Shown piece after piece: positions 44,139 to 53,857 of a stretch of 64,000 bases of DNA. The position numbers and the translations under genes are program-made. The number at the start of each line of letters is the position of its first letter. Within the stretch, counting starts at the first letter, position 1. The stretch comes from Vibrio syngnathi. Its GTDB lineage: Bacteria; Pseudomonadota; Gammaproteobacteria; Enterobacterales; Vibrionaceae. The stretch spans positions 1,116,001 to 1,180,000 of the forward strand of contig NZ_CP017917.1 of NCBI RefSeq assembly GCF_002119525.1, in the 5' to 3' direction. Under the pieces are notes generated by a model. The model saw nothing but the letters and a program-made list of their open reading frames with translations, did not search any database and was not told the origin of the DNA.

Positions 44139-45272
44139 TTACTCTCCTAGTCGTTTGTTGAGCATGATGCCGATGGTAATTTTCACTGGGCATTCATAAG
44201 GCGTAACCGCGAGCAAAATTTCCACTTCTTCACTGTTAACCCAAGTGATAGTGATGTCTTCATCTTGTGGCGGTTTGATTTCACCAGGAAACTCGTAGTC
44301 TCCGATTTTCTTTACCACTGCCATTTCGCGCAGGTCTTGAGTGAAATAGAGCTTGGCACTTGCTTCACTGCCTGGTGTCGAGTTGAATTCACGGTCAGCA
44401 ATTCGAGCAATCGCACGTACACGAACTTTACGCGCGGCTTTCATCGCCACACGAATATGCCGCGCATCTTGAAAGTCACCACCAGGCACATCTAAGGTGC
44501 GGCCCGTTGTCCAATACTGCCCCGGATAATCTGGGTACCACATCGGAACTGCAATTCGAGCCGCTTCCAATGCTTTCAGCGTTGCCAGCTCCAAAGGCTT
44601 GCCGTCTTTATCCGTTGCCAGAGCCATGCTACCCAGTACGCTGCCTGTTTTTACTCGTGCCGGGGAATCTGCGATCGATACTTCTTGGTTTGCCAAGCGG
44701 CCTGCGTAGATACCTACCGTTGAGTTTTCTTTGTGGACTTGAGGAACAACGGTCATGTACTCACTTGCGATGCTTTTTGGTACCGCGACTGTTGCTGCCA
44801 ACCACTGCGCCCACGTTTCACCTGACACCGAATCATCATTGATAGCGGGCAAGGTGCAGATCATGAGCACCTCACGACCTAACTTAGCTTTGAGTTCAGT
44901 CCGGCAAGTTACAGCGGCTTCTAGGGTTGATGTGCCAGTATCGGGTTTATCAAGCACAACCGCTTCGAAGCTCGATGTTTCATTGGCTTTAAAAACGGCG
45001 GCTTGCCAACTGTCTGCAGGGTCTAAAACGATTACACCTGCAGTCCAGTTTTGTTTCCCGTTTAACTGGGCCGCTTTTAGTGTGAGCATGTGCACTGGGT
45101 CGATGTTATCGAACGTGCTATCAGCAAAGTCTGTGGTGTTGTCTACCATGATTAGGTTGCGCTCAGAGCCCGCAACGGTGCCGTACACAACAAACAGAAA
45201 GTGAAATTCAACGCCCGGAATAGGTCCGCGCATCATGTTTAGAATGTTAATAATGACGGTAGGCCATGCCAT
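44139..45272 (-). CDS. DUF2586 tail sheath protein (FI position)
   Basis: 377 residues matching the DUF2586 family of phage tail sheath-like proteins (A-W-P-T-V-I-I-N start, a central D-P-A-D-S-W-Q segment and a C-terminal I-T-I-G-I-M-L-N-K). It would form the contractile outer sheath. Followed at 3 bases by the tube gene. Confidence 0.82.
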   Translation of the reverse strand: MAWPTVIINILNMMRGPIPGVEFHFLFVVYGTVAGSERNLIMVDNTTDFADSTFDNIDPVHMLTLKAAQLNGKQNWTAGVIVLDPADSWQAAVFKANETSSFEAVVLDKPDTGTSTLEAAVTCRTELKAKLGREVLMICTLPAINDDSVSGETWAQWLAATVAVPKSIASEYMTVVPQVHKENSTVGIYAGRLANQEVSIADSPARVKTGSVLGSMALATDKDGKPLELATLKALEAARIAVPMWYPDYPGQYWTTGRTLDVPGGDFQDARHIRVAMKAARKVRVRAIARIADREFNSTPGSEASAKLYFTQDLREMAVVKKIGDYEFPGEIKPPQDEDITITWVNSEEVEILLAVTPYECPVKITIGIMLNKRLGE

Positions 45273-45274
45273 GT

Positions 45275-45934
45275 TTAGTTGCTCCTGTTTCGTTTCAGTT
45301 CGCGCTTGATAATCATTGCTGCCCGTTTGGGGCTGATGCCTATCAACCGGCGCTCTTTTCTATCGACTGCCCACTTACGAGCAGGCTGCTTGTTTTCCAA
45401 GTCGCTAATCAGTTTGGCGACCTCTGCCACCGTCATGTTTTGAGTAATAAACTTTAACGTCGGCTTTTTGCCTCGTTTCTGCCGTCCTTGAGGCGGTAGC
45501 CTAAAACCTAAATCGCGTAGCTCTTTCGCCTGTTCTCTCGTTGCCGGGTCTGTTTTCTTTGGCTCTTTGGCTTTCTTGGCCTGCTTGAATCTCTGCTGCA
45601 ATCCGCTTTGTTCTGCTTCACCAGTATGGTGAGCCAACGCAACAGAACCTCGTCTTGATGGCCAACCAACAACCAGAGTCCGGTTACTGTCTTTTTGAAA
45701 ATGCTTTAGCCGCTTGGTAAAACCCCTAAGCATTTTCTTTCGGCCTTTCTTACGCTTCGCCCAAGGAGTGCCGTCTGGGTCACGCTGCGCTCGAATGTTC
45801 TTTTTGGTCGTCTTGGTGATGTATTTTCCAAGCTCTTTCAGCACTCTAGATCTGGCTTTTTTATTAAGTTTTAGTAGCTCGAACTGCTCTTGAACTCGCA
45901 GGTAGCTACGCTTATCGGCCCGTATCTCAAGCAT
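45275..45934 (-). CDS. S: Phage virion morphogenesis / tail completion protein (gpS-like)
   Basis: 219 residues, very basic. The core resembles the phage tail completion S family (K-E-L-G-K-Y-I-T-K-T-T-K-K-N-I and P-D-G-T-P-W-A-K-R-K). The family is usually ~150 residues, so about 60 residues of K/R-rich insertion and tail are extra. It overlaps gpR by 8 bases, matching the R-S order of P2. Confidence 0.82.
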   Translation of the reverse strand: MLEIRADKRSYLRVQEQFELLKLNKKARSRVLKELGKYITKTTKKNIRAQRDPDGTPWAKRKKGRKKMLRGFTKRLKHFQKDSNRTLVVGWPSRRGSVALAHHTGEAEQSGLQQRFKQAKKAKEPKKTDPATREQAKELRDLGFRLPPQGRQKRGKKPTLKFITQNMTVAEVAKLISDLENKQPARKWAVDRKERRLIGISPKRAAMIIKRELKRNRSN

Positions 45935-46415
45935 TCCGAATAACTACCTTTGATAGTCTTTCCGCTTGCCAAATATCATACTCTTCAATCTTCCAACGTT
46001 GACTATTCCAATAGATTGGTCCGCTTGGATCTGCCTTCACTTTGACAGGTTCTTCAAAAATGACTGAGATCAGCACTTCGGCGTTGCTCTCATCTTCTAG
46101 CACTATGTCGACGTCTGGGTCGTCTAGGTCTTCAATGCGGAAACGGCCTGAATCGTTATCCATCAACCAAGCTCCAACATTCGCGAACAACACCGCTGGG
46201 TCATATTCTTTAAAAGGAAACTTATCGAAGTAAAAGTCAGCAACATAACGTTGATAAAGCAGGTCGAAACCTTGCCCCATGTGCTTCGTTTCCAGTTTCA
46301 ATTCCACCTTGCCCATTTCACATTCCATGCGCTTGGCTATCTTGTCGCCCACTACACTGGATAAAAATGCGTTTAAGTCTCGTAACTTGTAACCGGCTTG
46401 ATACTGAGTATTCAT
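45927..46415 (-). CDS. R: Tail completion protein (gpR-like)
   Basis: The ATG at 46415 has an AAGGA site six bases away, so I use it rather than the GTG at 46430. 162 residues of the P2 gpR family (Y-K-L-R-D-L-N-A-F-L near the start, I-Y-W-N-S-Q-R-W near the end). It caps the tail before head joining. Confidence 0.82.
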   Translation of the reverse strand: MNTQYQAGYKLRDLNAFLSSVVGDKIAKRMECEMGKVELKLETKHMGQGFDLLYQRYVADFYFDKFPFKEYDPAVLFANVGAWLMDNDSGRFRIEDLDDPDVDIVLEDESNAEVLISVIFEEPVKVKADPSGPIYWNSQRWKIEEYDIWQAERLSKVVIRNA

Positions 46416-46426
46416 CGCCGTTCCTT

Positions 46427-46891
46427 TCACAACAAAGCAGCCGACGAACGAGAAACACCCAGCATATTTCTAATCACTCGTTGGCTTTCTGCCATTAGGT
46501 CGTCACGTGTGTCTGTTGATCTATCAGCGAGGTGGTCACCTTTATCTTTGGTATGAACCGTTGCAATATCTGGAAGTAGATCAGCTTTAGCCCTCGAATT
46601 AACCGCAGATTCATACTGAATCACTAAGCGGTTTTTCCCATTTACAATGGGGGTTACAGGTACATCAGCTGCACTCCCATAACCTTGCTCTAGATACTGT
46701 GTCTTTAATTTTGCGAGAGCTCTGTTCACTTCTGCCATTGCATTCACTAAAGCAATCGTGATGCGATCAGGATCTTGCGCTGCTGGTATTCCCCTACGCT
46801 TTTCAAAATCACCGACGTTTAAGTTGGGCCAGAAACCATCATTAGTGATTTCCGTATCTTGATAACGCGCATCTGAAGAACCCGTAAACAT
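46427..46891 (-). CDS. L: Head completion protein (gpL-like)
   Basis: 154 residues of the P2 gpL head completion/stabilisation family (A-L-V-N-A-M-A-E-V-N-R-A-L, Y-E-S-A-V-N-S-R-A-K-A-D-L-L-P-D). It closes the head after DNA packaging. The P2 gene X between L and the tail genes is not present. Confidence 0.85.
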   Translation of the reverse strand: MFTGSSDARYQDTEITNDGFWPNLNVGDFEKRRGIPAAQDPDRITIALVNAMAEVNRALAKLKTQYLEQGYGSAADVPVTPIVNGKNRLVIQYESAVNSRAKADLLPDIATVHTKDKGDHLADRSTDTRDDLMAESQRVIRNMLGVSRSSAALL

Positions 46892-46913
46892 GCTTAATCC
46901 CTTTTAAATAGGT

Positions 46914-46986
46914 GCGCCTCTAGCCACTGAGTCGACGGAATAAACAGGGTGATAAATCACTTATTCTTCCTCGTCAGCCGAGGCGC
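46914..46986. other. Long-range inverted repeat between L and M
   Basis: GCGCCTC (46914-46920) and GAGGCGC (46980-46986) bracket a 59-base stretch in the only sizeable gap of the head operon. It may shape mRNA processing or expression of L and the genes after it. Confidence 0.4.
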
Positions 46987-47006
46987 GACGGCTTAGGAGC
47001 TGTTAA

Positions 47007-47723
47007 TTAGAGGTTGTCGCCACTCTCTAATGCTCGGATACGTTGGTCGATGTTATCGATCATGGTTCCAACACCAATAGCACTGTATTGCTCATGCGCA
47101 TCTTCAAGGTGTGTACGGGCTTTCTGAAGCGTTTCAATATCACCGACAGAAGCCGCATGAGGCTTGCCTTCATCGTTACGAAGTAGATACAAACCTGCGA
47201 ACTTCAACCATTTCGCCGTGGGCTTTTCGTTGATGCTCCACTCGTTGGTCACTTTCTCAAACACCAGGGAGAAATACGGTTCAATTGATTGGCCTTTACC
47301 CGCCATACGCTCCGACCAAGCCAACACTTCATCAGCGCAGAATGTGGCAAAGTCTCGCTTGAATCGCTCAGGAGTATCTAACCCGCGTTCGATAGCAATG
47401 TCACACCACTCAATGGCGGTTTCTAGATCTTCGATATCGAAGAGCCAAATTACCATTTGAGCAAATAACGGGTTATCAAACTGCTCGTCACCAGCAAGGT
47501 AAGCTTCAATCGCTTCACGGTATTTCGGGACCAAAACTTCACGCTTGTGGTTAACCTTTTCATCCGTTCGATTGAAGGTTTTAAGCACCTTCAAATCACT
47601 TTCGAGTTCAGCTAGAAGCAGGTGTAAACTGTTTGGGTTAGCGACAAACTGCTTCTCAGGTGTCGATTTCTTTTGCTGTTTTGCCAATGCTTCTTGGCGT
47701 AACTTAGCTAATGGACTTGCCAT
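47007..47723 (-). CDS. M: Terminase small subunit / endonuclease (gpM-like)
   Basis: 238 residues of the P2 gpM family (E-L-E-S-D-L-K-V-L-K, then a L-F-D-I-E-D-L-E-T-A-I-E-W segment with clustered acids). Together with gpP it cuts the cos site and starts packaging. It follows gpN by 9 bases. Confidence 0.88.
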   Translation of the reverse strand: MASPLAKLRQEALAKQQKKSTPEKQFVANPNSLHLLLAELESDLKVLKTFNRTDEKVNHKREVLVPKYREAIEAYLAGDEQFDNPLFAQMVIWLFDIEDLETAIEWCDIAIERGLDTPERFKRDFATFCADEVLAWSERMAGKGQSIEPYFSLVFEKVTNEWSINEKPTAKWLKFAGLYLLRNDEGKPHAASVGDIETLQKARTHLEDAHEQYSAIGVGTMIDNIDQRIRALESGDNL

Positions 47724-47732
47724 GATTCACCC

Positions 47733-48743
47733 TTACGCTGGTACTGGTTCAACAACAGTTACGTCTTCGATAGCTGCAAACTTGTTGTAGTTGCCCACGG
47801 CATAACCTTCTTGGCGAAGATATGACGTTTCGAAGCGCTTACGGTCTTCTTCATTGCGAGACTTACGCCACTGCGTACCCTTTTGAGTCAGGATCTGCAG
47901 GTTGGTTAAGTTCGTTACCCAAATCATATTTGGTGGGAAAAATGGCGGTGTATACACGGTTTTACCAGCAACGGTCTTAGCCAAGCTCTGCGCGGCTTTA
48001 TGCTCAGTCGGTACTTCCGCTGATTCCAATAAGCGATGCTGCTCAGCAGCCACTAAGTTGCGGCCAATCAGTACGACTAAGTCAGGGTCACCTTGGTGAA
48101 CCTCATGAATAGTTGTATTGATTAAATCATTCACTAGCGAATCGAGGTTTTTATACGCCCCTACAGTTACGCCTGTTGAATCTAGCTTGGCAGCAGGAAG
48201 GACTTGAGCTGGAGCCTTTTCTTTCGCTAACTGTAACCACCCCTTATTTACGTCTTGCCCCATAGGGTTAGCTTTGGGGTCAGTACTCTCACCCGCAATC
48301 GAAGTACCGTGGAAACCAATACGCAGCTTATCTAAGGCAAAATTACGCGTGATGGCGTTATTCATCAGCTTCATCCACTGACCTTTGCCACCCGAGTTCG
48401 CCCAGATTGTCATCGTAATCCAGTTGATATGAGCGCCTGAGTCCGTTTCGGTAAGCTCGTAGGTATTGCCGCTTTGGTCAAGAGAGCCCATGAATCGACC
48501 GTCTTTAACTCGACCTGTCAGTAAACCACTGTCACCCACATCGATCACTTGGCCTTTAATTTGGTCAACCGAGATATTCGAAATACGGTTTAAGAAAGAG
48601 TCAGATTCAACAATGGCTTGGCGAAGCTTCGTTTCCATCACAGGCGTGATGTTGAATTGCTTAGACGCATCTACAACACCGCCCGCTTTTGCTACGGCTT
48701 GGCAATATTCATCTAAAAATTGAGTCGATACTGCATTGAGCAT
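47733..48743 (-). CDS. N: Major capsid protein (gpN-like)
   Basis: 336 residues, close to P2 gpN (357). Family marks are F-L-N-R-I-S-N-I-S-V near residue 45, the F-H-G-T-S segment and P-P-F-F-P-P-N near 255. HK97-fold shell protein, processed in P2 by gpO. It starts on the base following the gpO stop codon. Confidence 0.93.
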   Translation of the reverse strand: MLNAVSTQFLDEYCQAVAKAGGVVDASKQFNITPVMETKLRQAIVESDSFLNRISNISVDQIKGQVIDVGDSGLLTGRVKDGRFMGSLDQSGNTYELTETDSGAHINWITMTIWANSGGKGQWMKLMNNAITRNFALDKLRIGFHGTSIAGESTDPKANPMGQDVNKGWLQLAKEKAPAQVLPAAKLDSTGVTVGAYKNLDSLVNDLINTTIHEVHQGDPDLVVLIGRNLVAAEQHRLLESAEVPTEHKAAQSLAKTVAGKTVYTPPFFPPNMIWVTNLTNLQILTQKGTQWRKSRNEEDRKRFETSYLRQEGYAVGNYNKFAAIEDVTVVEPVPA

Positions 48744-49613
48744 TTACACGACCTCCACAGTTGATTCGCCGCCATTGCCTTCTTCACCTGGCTTTTGACC
48801 TGGCTTTTCTTGCTTTAGCTCTGCGAACTGGGTTTCAAGGTTTTGTACTTGCTCGGCTACAGGAGCAAGCTGCTTCTCTAATTCACTAGAAAACTGTTCT
48901 AAAGAGAACGTTTGAACTTCACCTTCAGGTGTAGGTTCGCTAGGTGTTTGCGCCTGCAGGTTAAACTCTTGCTTGAGTTCATCCTTTAGCTCACCTTTCA
49001 TAATGCCGAACTGCTCTTTCATTGCAGCTTTGAATTGTTCTTCTGTCACTTCTTCTTCCTCTGGTTCAGGATCAGGTTGTGGCTCTGGTTGTTCATCACC
49101 AGAATTGAAAAAGGCATTACACAAGGCAAAGAATCGGTCTGTCTTTGAGTAACACTCATCAAGGCTGATTTCTTCCAGTTGGCTGCAACTCAGCTCTGTG
49201 GTTTGACCTTCTTGTCGCGAAAACTGAAGTAATGAAACACCAGACGACGCTGGGGAATCAGTCACGGCTAATCCCATCAGGTAGCACTTTCCTTGCCCTT
49301 TATAGTCTGGATTTGGTTCTATGGAGGTAAACAGCTTCTGCCCAAGCTTATTGGCTTCAAGTAGATATTGATTAGGTTCAAGTTTGGCAAACAAGCGCAT
49401 TTTCCCATCCACTTCTTCAGCTTTAACCGCAAGCACTTTGCCCCAGTTACTTCCGTAACCAGCAAAGCGTTTGTGTTCAGGCCAAATCAAAGCGGTGTAT
49501 TCACTCAAGGCATAATTTTCTGCAATCTGCATGAGCCATTCTCGGGTGATCTTACGACCATCAACCGTTGGCCCTTCTGTTGCTACAATTTTCCAATCAC
49601 TGGTTTTTGCCAT
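48744..49613 (-). CDS. O: Capsid scaffolding protease (gpO-like)
   Basis: 289 residues. The N-terminal half is the serine protease. D18 (V-D-G-R), H47 (P-E-H-K-R-F) and a serine in F-T-S-I-E (S97) stand about where the P2 Asp-His-Ser triad would be. The C-terminal half is an E/Q-rich coiled scaffold. It directs procapsid assembly and cleaves shell proteins. First gene of the long leftward late operon. Confidence 0.9.
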   Translation of the reverse strand: MAKTSDWKIVATEGPTVDGRKITREWLMQIAENYALSEYTALIWPEHKRFAGYGSNWGKVLAVKAEEVDGKMRLFAKLEPNQYLLEANKLGQKLFTSIEPNPDYKGQGKCYLMGLAVTDSPASSGVSLLQFSRQEGQTTELSCSQLEEISLDECYSKTDRFFALCNAFFNSGDEQPEPQPDPEPEEEEVTEEQFKAAMKEQFGIMKGELKDELKQEFNLQAQTPSEPTPEGEVQTFSLEQFSSELEKQLAPVAEQVQNLETQFAELKQEKPGQKPGEEGNGGESTVEVV

Positions 49614-49710
49614 TTGAGTTTTTTACCTAGTATTAATTTGTCAGTTAGGTGTTTCTGGCATTCACAATACGCCTTTGATTTACCTGTTTCAGCCACTTCA
49701 ATTCCGACCA

Positions 49711-49735
49711 ATTCGGATACAGGACGTATCCGAAT
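49711..49735. promoter_or_regulatory. Operator-like inverted repeat between the divergent late operons
   Basis: ATTCGGATAC-AGGAC-GTATCCGAAT is a perfect 10+5+10 inverted repeat. It lies about 55 bases from the terminase start and 98 from the gpO start, in the single intergenic region serving both late operons. It is the natural candidate for the binding site of the Ogr-type activator encoded at 53858 and does not copy the P2 TGT-N12-ACA form exactly. A half-site ATCCGAAT recurs right beside it (49738-49745). Confidence 0.6.
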
Positions 49736-49789
49736 CCATCCGAATTTTGCTATGCAATTTAGGCCGTTACCTCGGCGTATGATTGGTTC

Positions 49790-51568
49790 ATGGCATATTC
49801 TCCTGAAACACGACACGCGGCCCGTTCCCTTTATTTAAAGGCTTGGACGCCCAATGAAATCGCTTCCGAACTAGGTTTGAACAGCACCAGAATCATTTAT
49901 CACTGGGCTGACAAATTTGGATGGCGTGATATGTTGCGCGAGCAAACGATTGATGAATCGATAGCGCGTAGAATTGAAACCCTGCTTGAACTGGAAAACC
50001 CAACCAAAGGCCAGCTCGACATGCTTGATAGGCTCATCAAGCACCACGTACAACTTAAAAAATTCCATGCTCAAGCTCAGCCAGTTGGAGAGAAACACTC
50101 ACCCACTGAAACAGAACCTACGGCTAAAACTAACAGTAAAAGCTCTCGTTCTAGTAAGTCTGACGACAAGCAGAAAAAGAAGAGCAAAAAGAAGAACAAC
50201 ATTGCAGAGCTGACCAAAGAGAACTTCGCGACCTGGCATGAATCGCTCTTTGAATATCAACACACGATGCGTAACAACCTGCACCAACGTACTCGTAATA
50301 TTCTTAAGTCCCGTCAGATTGGCGCCACCTATTACTTCAGTGGTGAAGCATTAGAAGATGCGATTTTGACTGGCGACAACCAGATCTTCTTGTCCGCTTC
50401 TCGTGCACAGGCAGAAGTTTTTAGAAGCTACATTATTGCGATTGGTGAAGAGTTCTTAGGTGTTGAATTGACGGGCAACCCGATCATTCTGTCTAACGGT
50501 GCCGAGCTACGCTTTCTATCGACCAACTCAAAAACCGCGCAAAGTTATCATGGCCACGTTTATGTGGATGAGTATTTCTGGATCCCGAAATTTGATGAAC
50601 TCAACAAACTCGCGTCAGCCATGGCGACCCATAAGAACTGGCGTAAAACCTACTTCTCGACCCCTTCAGCTAAAACGCACCAGGCTTATACATTTTGGAC
50701 CGGTGACCAATGGCGTAGAGGTCGTGATACTCGCGCCAATATTGAGTTTCCTACCTTTGACGAATATCGAAACGGCGGTCGACTTTGCCCGGATAAGCAG
50801 TGGCGTTACGTAGTCACGATTGAAGATGCAGCTGCAGGTGGTTGTGAGCTTTTTGATATTGATGAACTGCGCGACGAATACAGCAAAGACGATTTCGATA
50901 ACCTGTTTATGTGTATTTTCGTTGATGGCGCCAGCTCCGTCTTCAAGTTCTCAGCCCTTGAAAAAGCCATGGTAGACATTAGTCGGTGGCAAGACTTCAA
51001 GCCCAATGACAAAGACCCCTTCGATCGCCGTGAAGTTTGGCTAGGGTACGACCCAAGCCGAACTCGAGACAATGCTTGTTTAGTTGTCGTAGCACCGCCC
51101 ATTGTTGCCGTTGAAAAATTCAGAGTACTTGAAAAGCATTACTGGCGAGGGTTGAACTTTCAGTATCAGGCGCAGCAAGTCTCAAAGGTCTTTGAACGTT
51201 ATAACGTGAGCTATTTGGGTATCGATACAACGGGCATTGGCGCGGGTGTCTATGACCTGATTAACAAGAAACACCCGCGTGAAACCGTGGCTATTCAATA
51301 CAGCAATGAGAGTAAGAACCGGTTGGTGATGAAGATGATAGATGTGGTCGAAGCCAACCGCATTCAGTTTGATGCTGAGCACAAAGATATCGCCATGGCA
51401 TTCATGGCCATCAAACGAGCGACCACCAATAGCGGTAACAACATGACCTTCAAAGCAGAGCGCAGCGAGTTAACCGGACATGCCGATGCATTCTGGGCGA
51501 TTTCTCATGCCTGCATTAATGAACCGCTCGATCACTCTGAAAAACGTAAATCAACATGGCAGATGTAA
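49790..51568 (+). CDS. P: Terminase large subunit ATPase (gpP-like)
   Basis: 592 residues, like P2 gpP. An N-terminal helix-turn-helix (about 20-45) and a K/S-rich linker (about 100-137) lead to the packaging ATPase. Its Walker A-like loop is S-R-Q-I-G-A-T (about 174-180) and Walker B is V-Y-V-D-E-Y-F (about 257-263). The C-terminal RNase-H-like nuclease contains G-Y-D-P-S-R and L-G-I-D-T-T-G-I-G. Read opposite to gpO, as in P2. Confidence 0.93.
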   Translation: MAYSPETRHAARSLYLKAWTPNEIASELGLNSTRIIYHWADKFGWRDMLREQTIDESIARRIETLLELENPTKGQLDMLDRLIKHHVQLKKFHAQAQPVGEKHSPTETEPTAKTNSKSSRSSKSDDKQKKKSKKKNNIAELTKENFATWHESLFEYQHTMRNNLHQRTRNILKSRQIGATYYFSGEALEDAILTGDNQIFLSASRAQAEVFRSYIIAIGEEFLGVELTGNPIILSNGAELRFLSTNSKTAQSYHGHVYVDEYFWIPKFDELNKLASAMATHKNWRKTYFSTPSAKTHQAYTFWTGDQWRRGRDTRANIEFPTFDEYRNGGRLCPDKQWRYVVTIEDAAAGGCELFDIDELRDEYSKDDFDNLFMCIFVDGASSVFKFSALEKAMVDISRWQDFKPNDKDPFDRREVWLGYDPSRTRDNACLVVVAPPIVAVEKFRVLEKHYWRGLNFQYQAQQVSKVFERYNVSYLGIDTTGIGAGVYDLINKKHPRETVAIQYSNESKNRLVMKMIDVVEANRIQFDAEHKDIAMAFMAIKRATTNSGNNMTFKAERSELTGHADAFWAISHACINEPLDHSEKRKSTWQM

Positions 51569-51572
51569 ATCA

Positions 51573-52592
51573 ATGACTGAACAGACAACCGAAATAATCA
51601 CGAAAGAATCCGCTAATGATGAAAGCTTGATGTTTAGCTTTGGTGAGCCGGAAATCATGGACCGTGATTTCACCAACTACGATTACAACGAGCTTTACTA
51701 CAACGAAGACGGTGACTACTGGGAACCTCCTTTGGATAGAGCTGGGCTAAACAAACTCACTAGAGCCAACGCTTATCACGGTTCTATCTTAATGGCTCGC
51801 CGCAATATGATCTCAGGTCGTTACACCCAAGGCGGAATGCAAAAGCAACAAATGCAATCAGCCGTGCATGACTTCTTAGAATTTGGTGACACTGCCCTGC
51901 TTAAGCTGCGCAATTACTTTGGCAAAGTCATTGGGCTATGGCCTATTCCTACTATGTATTTACGCAAACGTAAGAATGGTAATTTTGCTTTCTTAGAGCG
52001 GGGCGACAAACAGAAGAGTTACAAGAAAGAAGACGTCATATTCATCAAACAATACGACCCAGTCCAGCAAGTTTACGGTGGACCAGATTACCTTGGTTGT
52101 GTTCAATCAGCTTTACTTAGTCAAGACTCAACCACGTTCCGCCGCCGCTACTATAAGAACGGTTTGCACATGGGCTTTATCTTCTACGCGACCGACCCGA
52201 ACTTAAGTAAAGAAGATGAAGACGACCTAAAGCAGAAGATGGCTTCAAGCCGTGGCGTGGGTAACTTCCGTTCTATGTTCATCAATATTCCAAACGGCAA
52301 TGAGAAAGGGATTCAACTCATACCCGTTGGCGACATTGCGACCAAAGATGAGTACGAGAAAATTAAGAACGTCACCGCACAAGAGGTGATCACCGGCCAT
52401 CGCTTCCCTGTTGAACTGGCTGCTATCATTCCAAACGGTGGTACGCGTGGTGACCCTATTAAATTTGATTACGTTTACTGCAAAAATGAAGTGATACCCG
52501 CTTGTGAAATGTTCATGGACGCAGTGAACCGCGACCCAGAAGTACCCAAACACCTGCATTTAACCTTCAATTTGAACAATGTTGCGGCCTAA
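51573..52592 (+). CDS. Q: Portal protein (gpQ-like, PBSX family)
   Basis: The ATG at 51573, four bases after the terminase stop codon, gives a 339-residue protein, the size of P2 gpQ; the longer frame overlapping the terminase is rejected. PBSX-type portal features are Y-L-G-C-V-Q-S-A-L-L, F-R-R-R-Y-Y-K-N-G-L-H-M-G-F and H-R-F-P-V-E-L-A-A. It forms the DNA entry vertex of the head. Confidence 0.92.
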   Translation: MTEQTTEIITKESANDESLMFSFGEPEIMDRDFTNYDYNELYYNEDGDYWEPPLDRAGLNKLTRANAYHGSILMARRNMISGRYTQGGMQKQQMQSAVHDFLEFGDTALLKLRNYFGKVIGLWPIPTMYLRKRKNGNFAFLERGDKQKSYKKEDVIFIKQYDPVQQVYGGPDYLGCVQSALLSQDSTTFRRRYYKNGLHMGFIFYATDPNLSKEDEDDLKQKMASSRGVGNFRSMFINIPNGNEKGIQLIPVGDIATKDEYEKIKNVTAQEVITGHRFPVELAAIIPNGGTRGDPIKFDYVYCKNEVIPACEMFMDAVNRDPEVPKHLHLTFNLNNVAA

Positions 52593-53040
52593 GTAGCGTG
52601 ACATTTTTCGCAATTTTGTTTTTCTCTTTAATTTGCGTTCAGCCCTTGTGCCATAAGGGCTGAACAACACCGAAAATGATCATCACAAAAAACAAACGAT
52701 CATTAAAAAACTGACCTAAAACACAAAAACACAATACTTTCAACCACTTAACAAAACACATCAGATCAACACTGATCATCAGAATTTCAATTCCTTGCAA
52801 TTTTTTGCATTCTTCGCAAATTTATTAGGCGCTCTGTAAGCCATTTTAAGCACGACTAACTTAATGCGATCCCCGTTATTCCTAAAGGGCTAGCGGCCTG
52901 TTGGATTCCCATCACGGCGGCAGAATTTCACTGAAATAGAATTGCGAAAAAATGAGATCAAAAACGTCGCAGGCGGGTAGGAGGAGTGCGTTTTCCGTGG
53001 GTTGGTTGTGCTTTCTGTGGGTTTGCAGGCATTTATTTCA
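52593..53040. other. Probable cos region after the portal gene
   Basis: About 450 non-coding bases in the position where P2 carries its cos site, just past Q. Features are a hairpin (52638-52664), several GATCA repeats around 52675-52790, and a purine-rich stretch at 52972-52990 (GGCGGGTAGGAGGAGTGCG) that partly resembles the P2 cohesive end. Next to it are two near copies of TTTCYGTGGGTT (52993-53004, 53012-53023). The cut position cannot be fixed from sequence alone. Confidence 0.5.
52638..52664 (+). terminator. Hairpin after the portal gene
   Basis: Perfect 10-bp stem TTCAGCCCTT / AAGGGCTGAA with a 7-base loop, 46 bases past the portal stop codon. No T run follows, so it may be a terminator assisted by other factors or part of the cos structure. 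Confidence 0.5.
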
Positions 53041-53052
53041 AGCACAAAAAAA

Positions 53053-53068
53053 CCACCGCGAGCGGTGG
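53053..53068 (-). terminator. Terminator of the 53088 cargo gene
   Basis: CCACCGC-GA-GCGGTGG, followed on the minus strand by a run of seven T. It lies about 20 bases past the stop codon of the leftward gene and shields the cos region from transcription. Confidence 0.85.
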
Positions 53069-53087
53069 CTTAGCTTATAATGAAAAT

Positions 53088-53705
53088 CTATCTAACTTCT
53101 TTTTCTTTTACTCGTTCAATCGTAAGCTGTTTTACACGGTTCTCAATGAAAACAAACACGTTACTTGAGAACATACCCACGATCACAGCGACCAATGCCA
53201 TCAAATAAAAGTCATCACCTAATTTAAGAGCAGCTCCTTTAGCAACTCCTTGTGCCTCTAAATGTGGGGCTGCAATCATCAGTAGGATTTGGCTTTTTAT
53301 ACCAATCCACGAAAACATCGCCATCAATCCAGATGCTCCAATAGAGGCTACCGCTTTCTTAGCTGGAACATCTGACAACATAAGGCGAGAAAACGCCCCT
53401 AACATTCCAAATAAAAATGCGATAGATAATGTAACTCCCGCATTAAAAGCTAAATTCAATAACTTAAGTGTCTCTTCAGACAATATAAAAGCGCTTGCGT
53501 TACGAAATGCTATTAGGTTTAGCATCCAAACCATGAAAATAACAACCAAGACTAACAGAGATAGTCGGTTAAACGTTGACCTCTTATCAGCTTTCATCTG
53601 TCTGTTTTCTCTCTGAAGCACAGAGTTGTCTATAATTAGACCAGAAGTCTTCGAGTTCAATAAAGAGTTTTCATACTCCAAATCTTTAGATTCTTTTTCC
53701 GCCAT
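53088..53705 (-). CDS. Prophage cargo gene: coiled-coil membrane protein of unknown family
   Basis: 205 residues. A charged coiled-coil-like N-terminus (about 1-42) is followed by four predicted membrane helices (about 47-67, 82-105, 117-146, 165-188) and a basic tail. No known domain. It has its own terminator and is AT-rich. It lies between the cos region and ogr, the spot where P2 carries old and tin, which block other phages. A superinfection-exclusion role is plausible but rests on position only. Confidence 0.65.
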   Translation of the reverse strand: MAEKESKDLEYENSLLNSKTSGLIIDNSVLQRENRQMKADKRSTFNRLSLLVLVVIFMVWMLNLIAFRNASAFILSEETLKLLNLAFNAGVTLSIAFLFGMLGAFSRLMLSDVPAKKAVASIGASGLMAMFSWIGIKSQILLMIAAPHLEAQGVAKGAALKLGDDFYLMALVAVIVGMFSSNVFVFIENRVKQLTIERVKEKEVR

Positions 53706-53857
53706 TGATATTCCATATGCAACATTTTTATTTGCGCAGACAATACCAGAACAAGATCAAGTATTCCATCGGCTTTCGATTCAAAGCTAGAACTGTATAA
53801 ATCATCACCATAATTTAGTACCATGGGCTTATCATTTAGATAGGTTTATGGTGTCAT

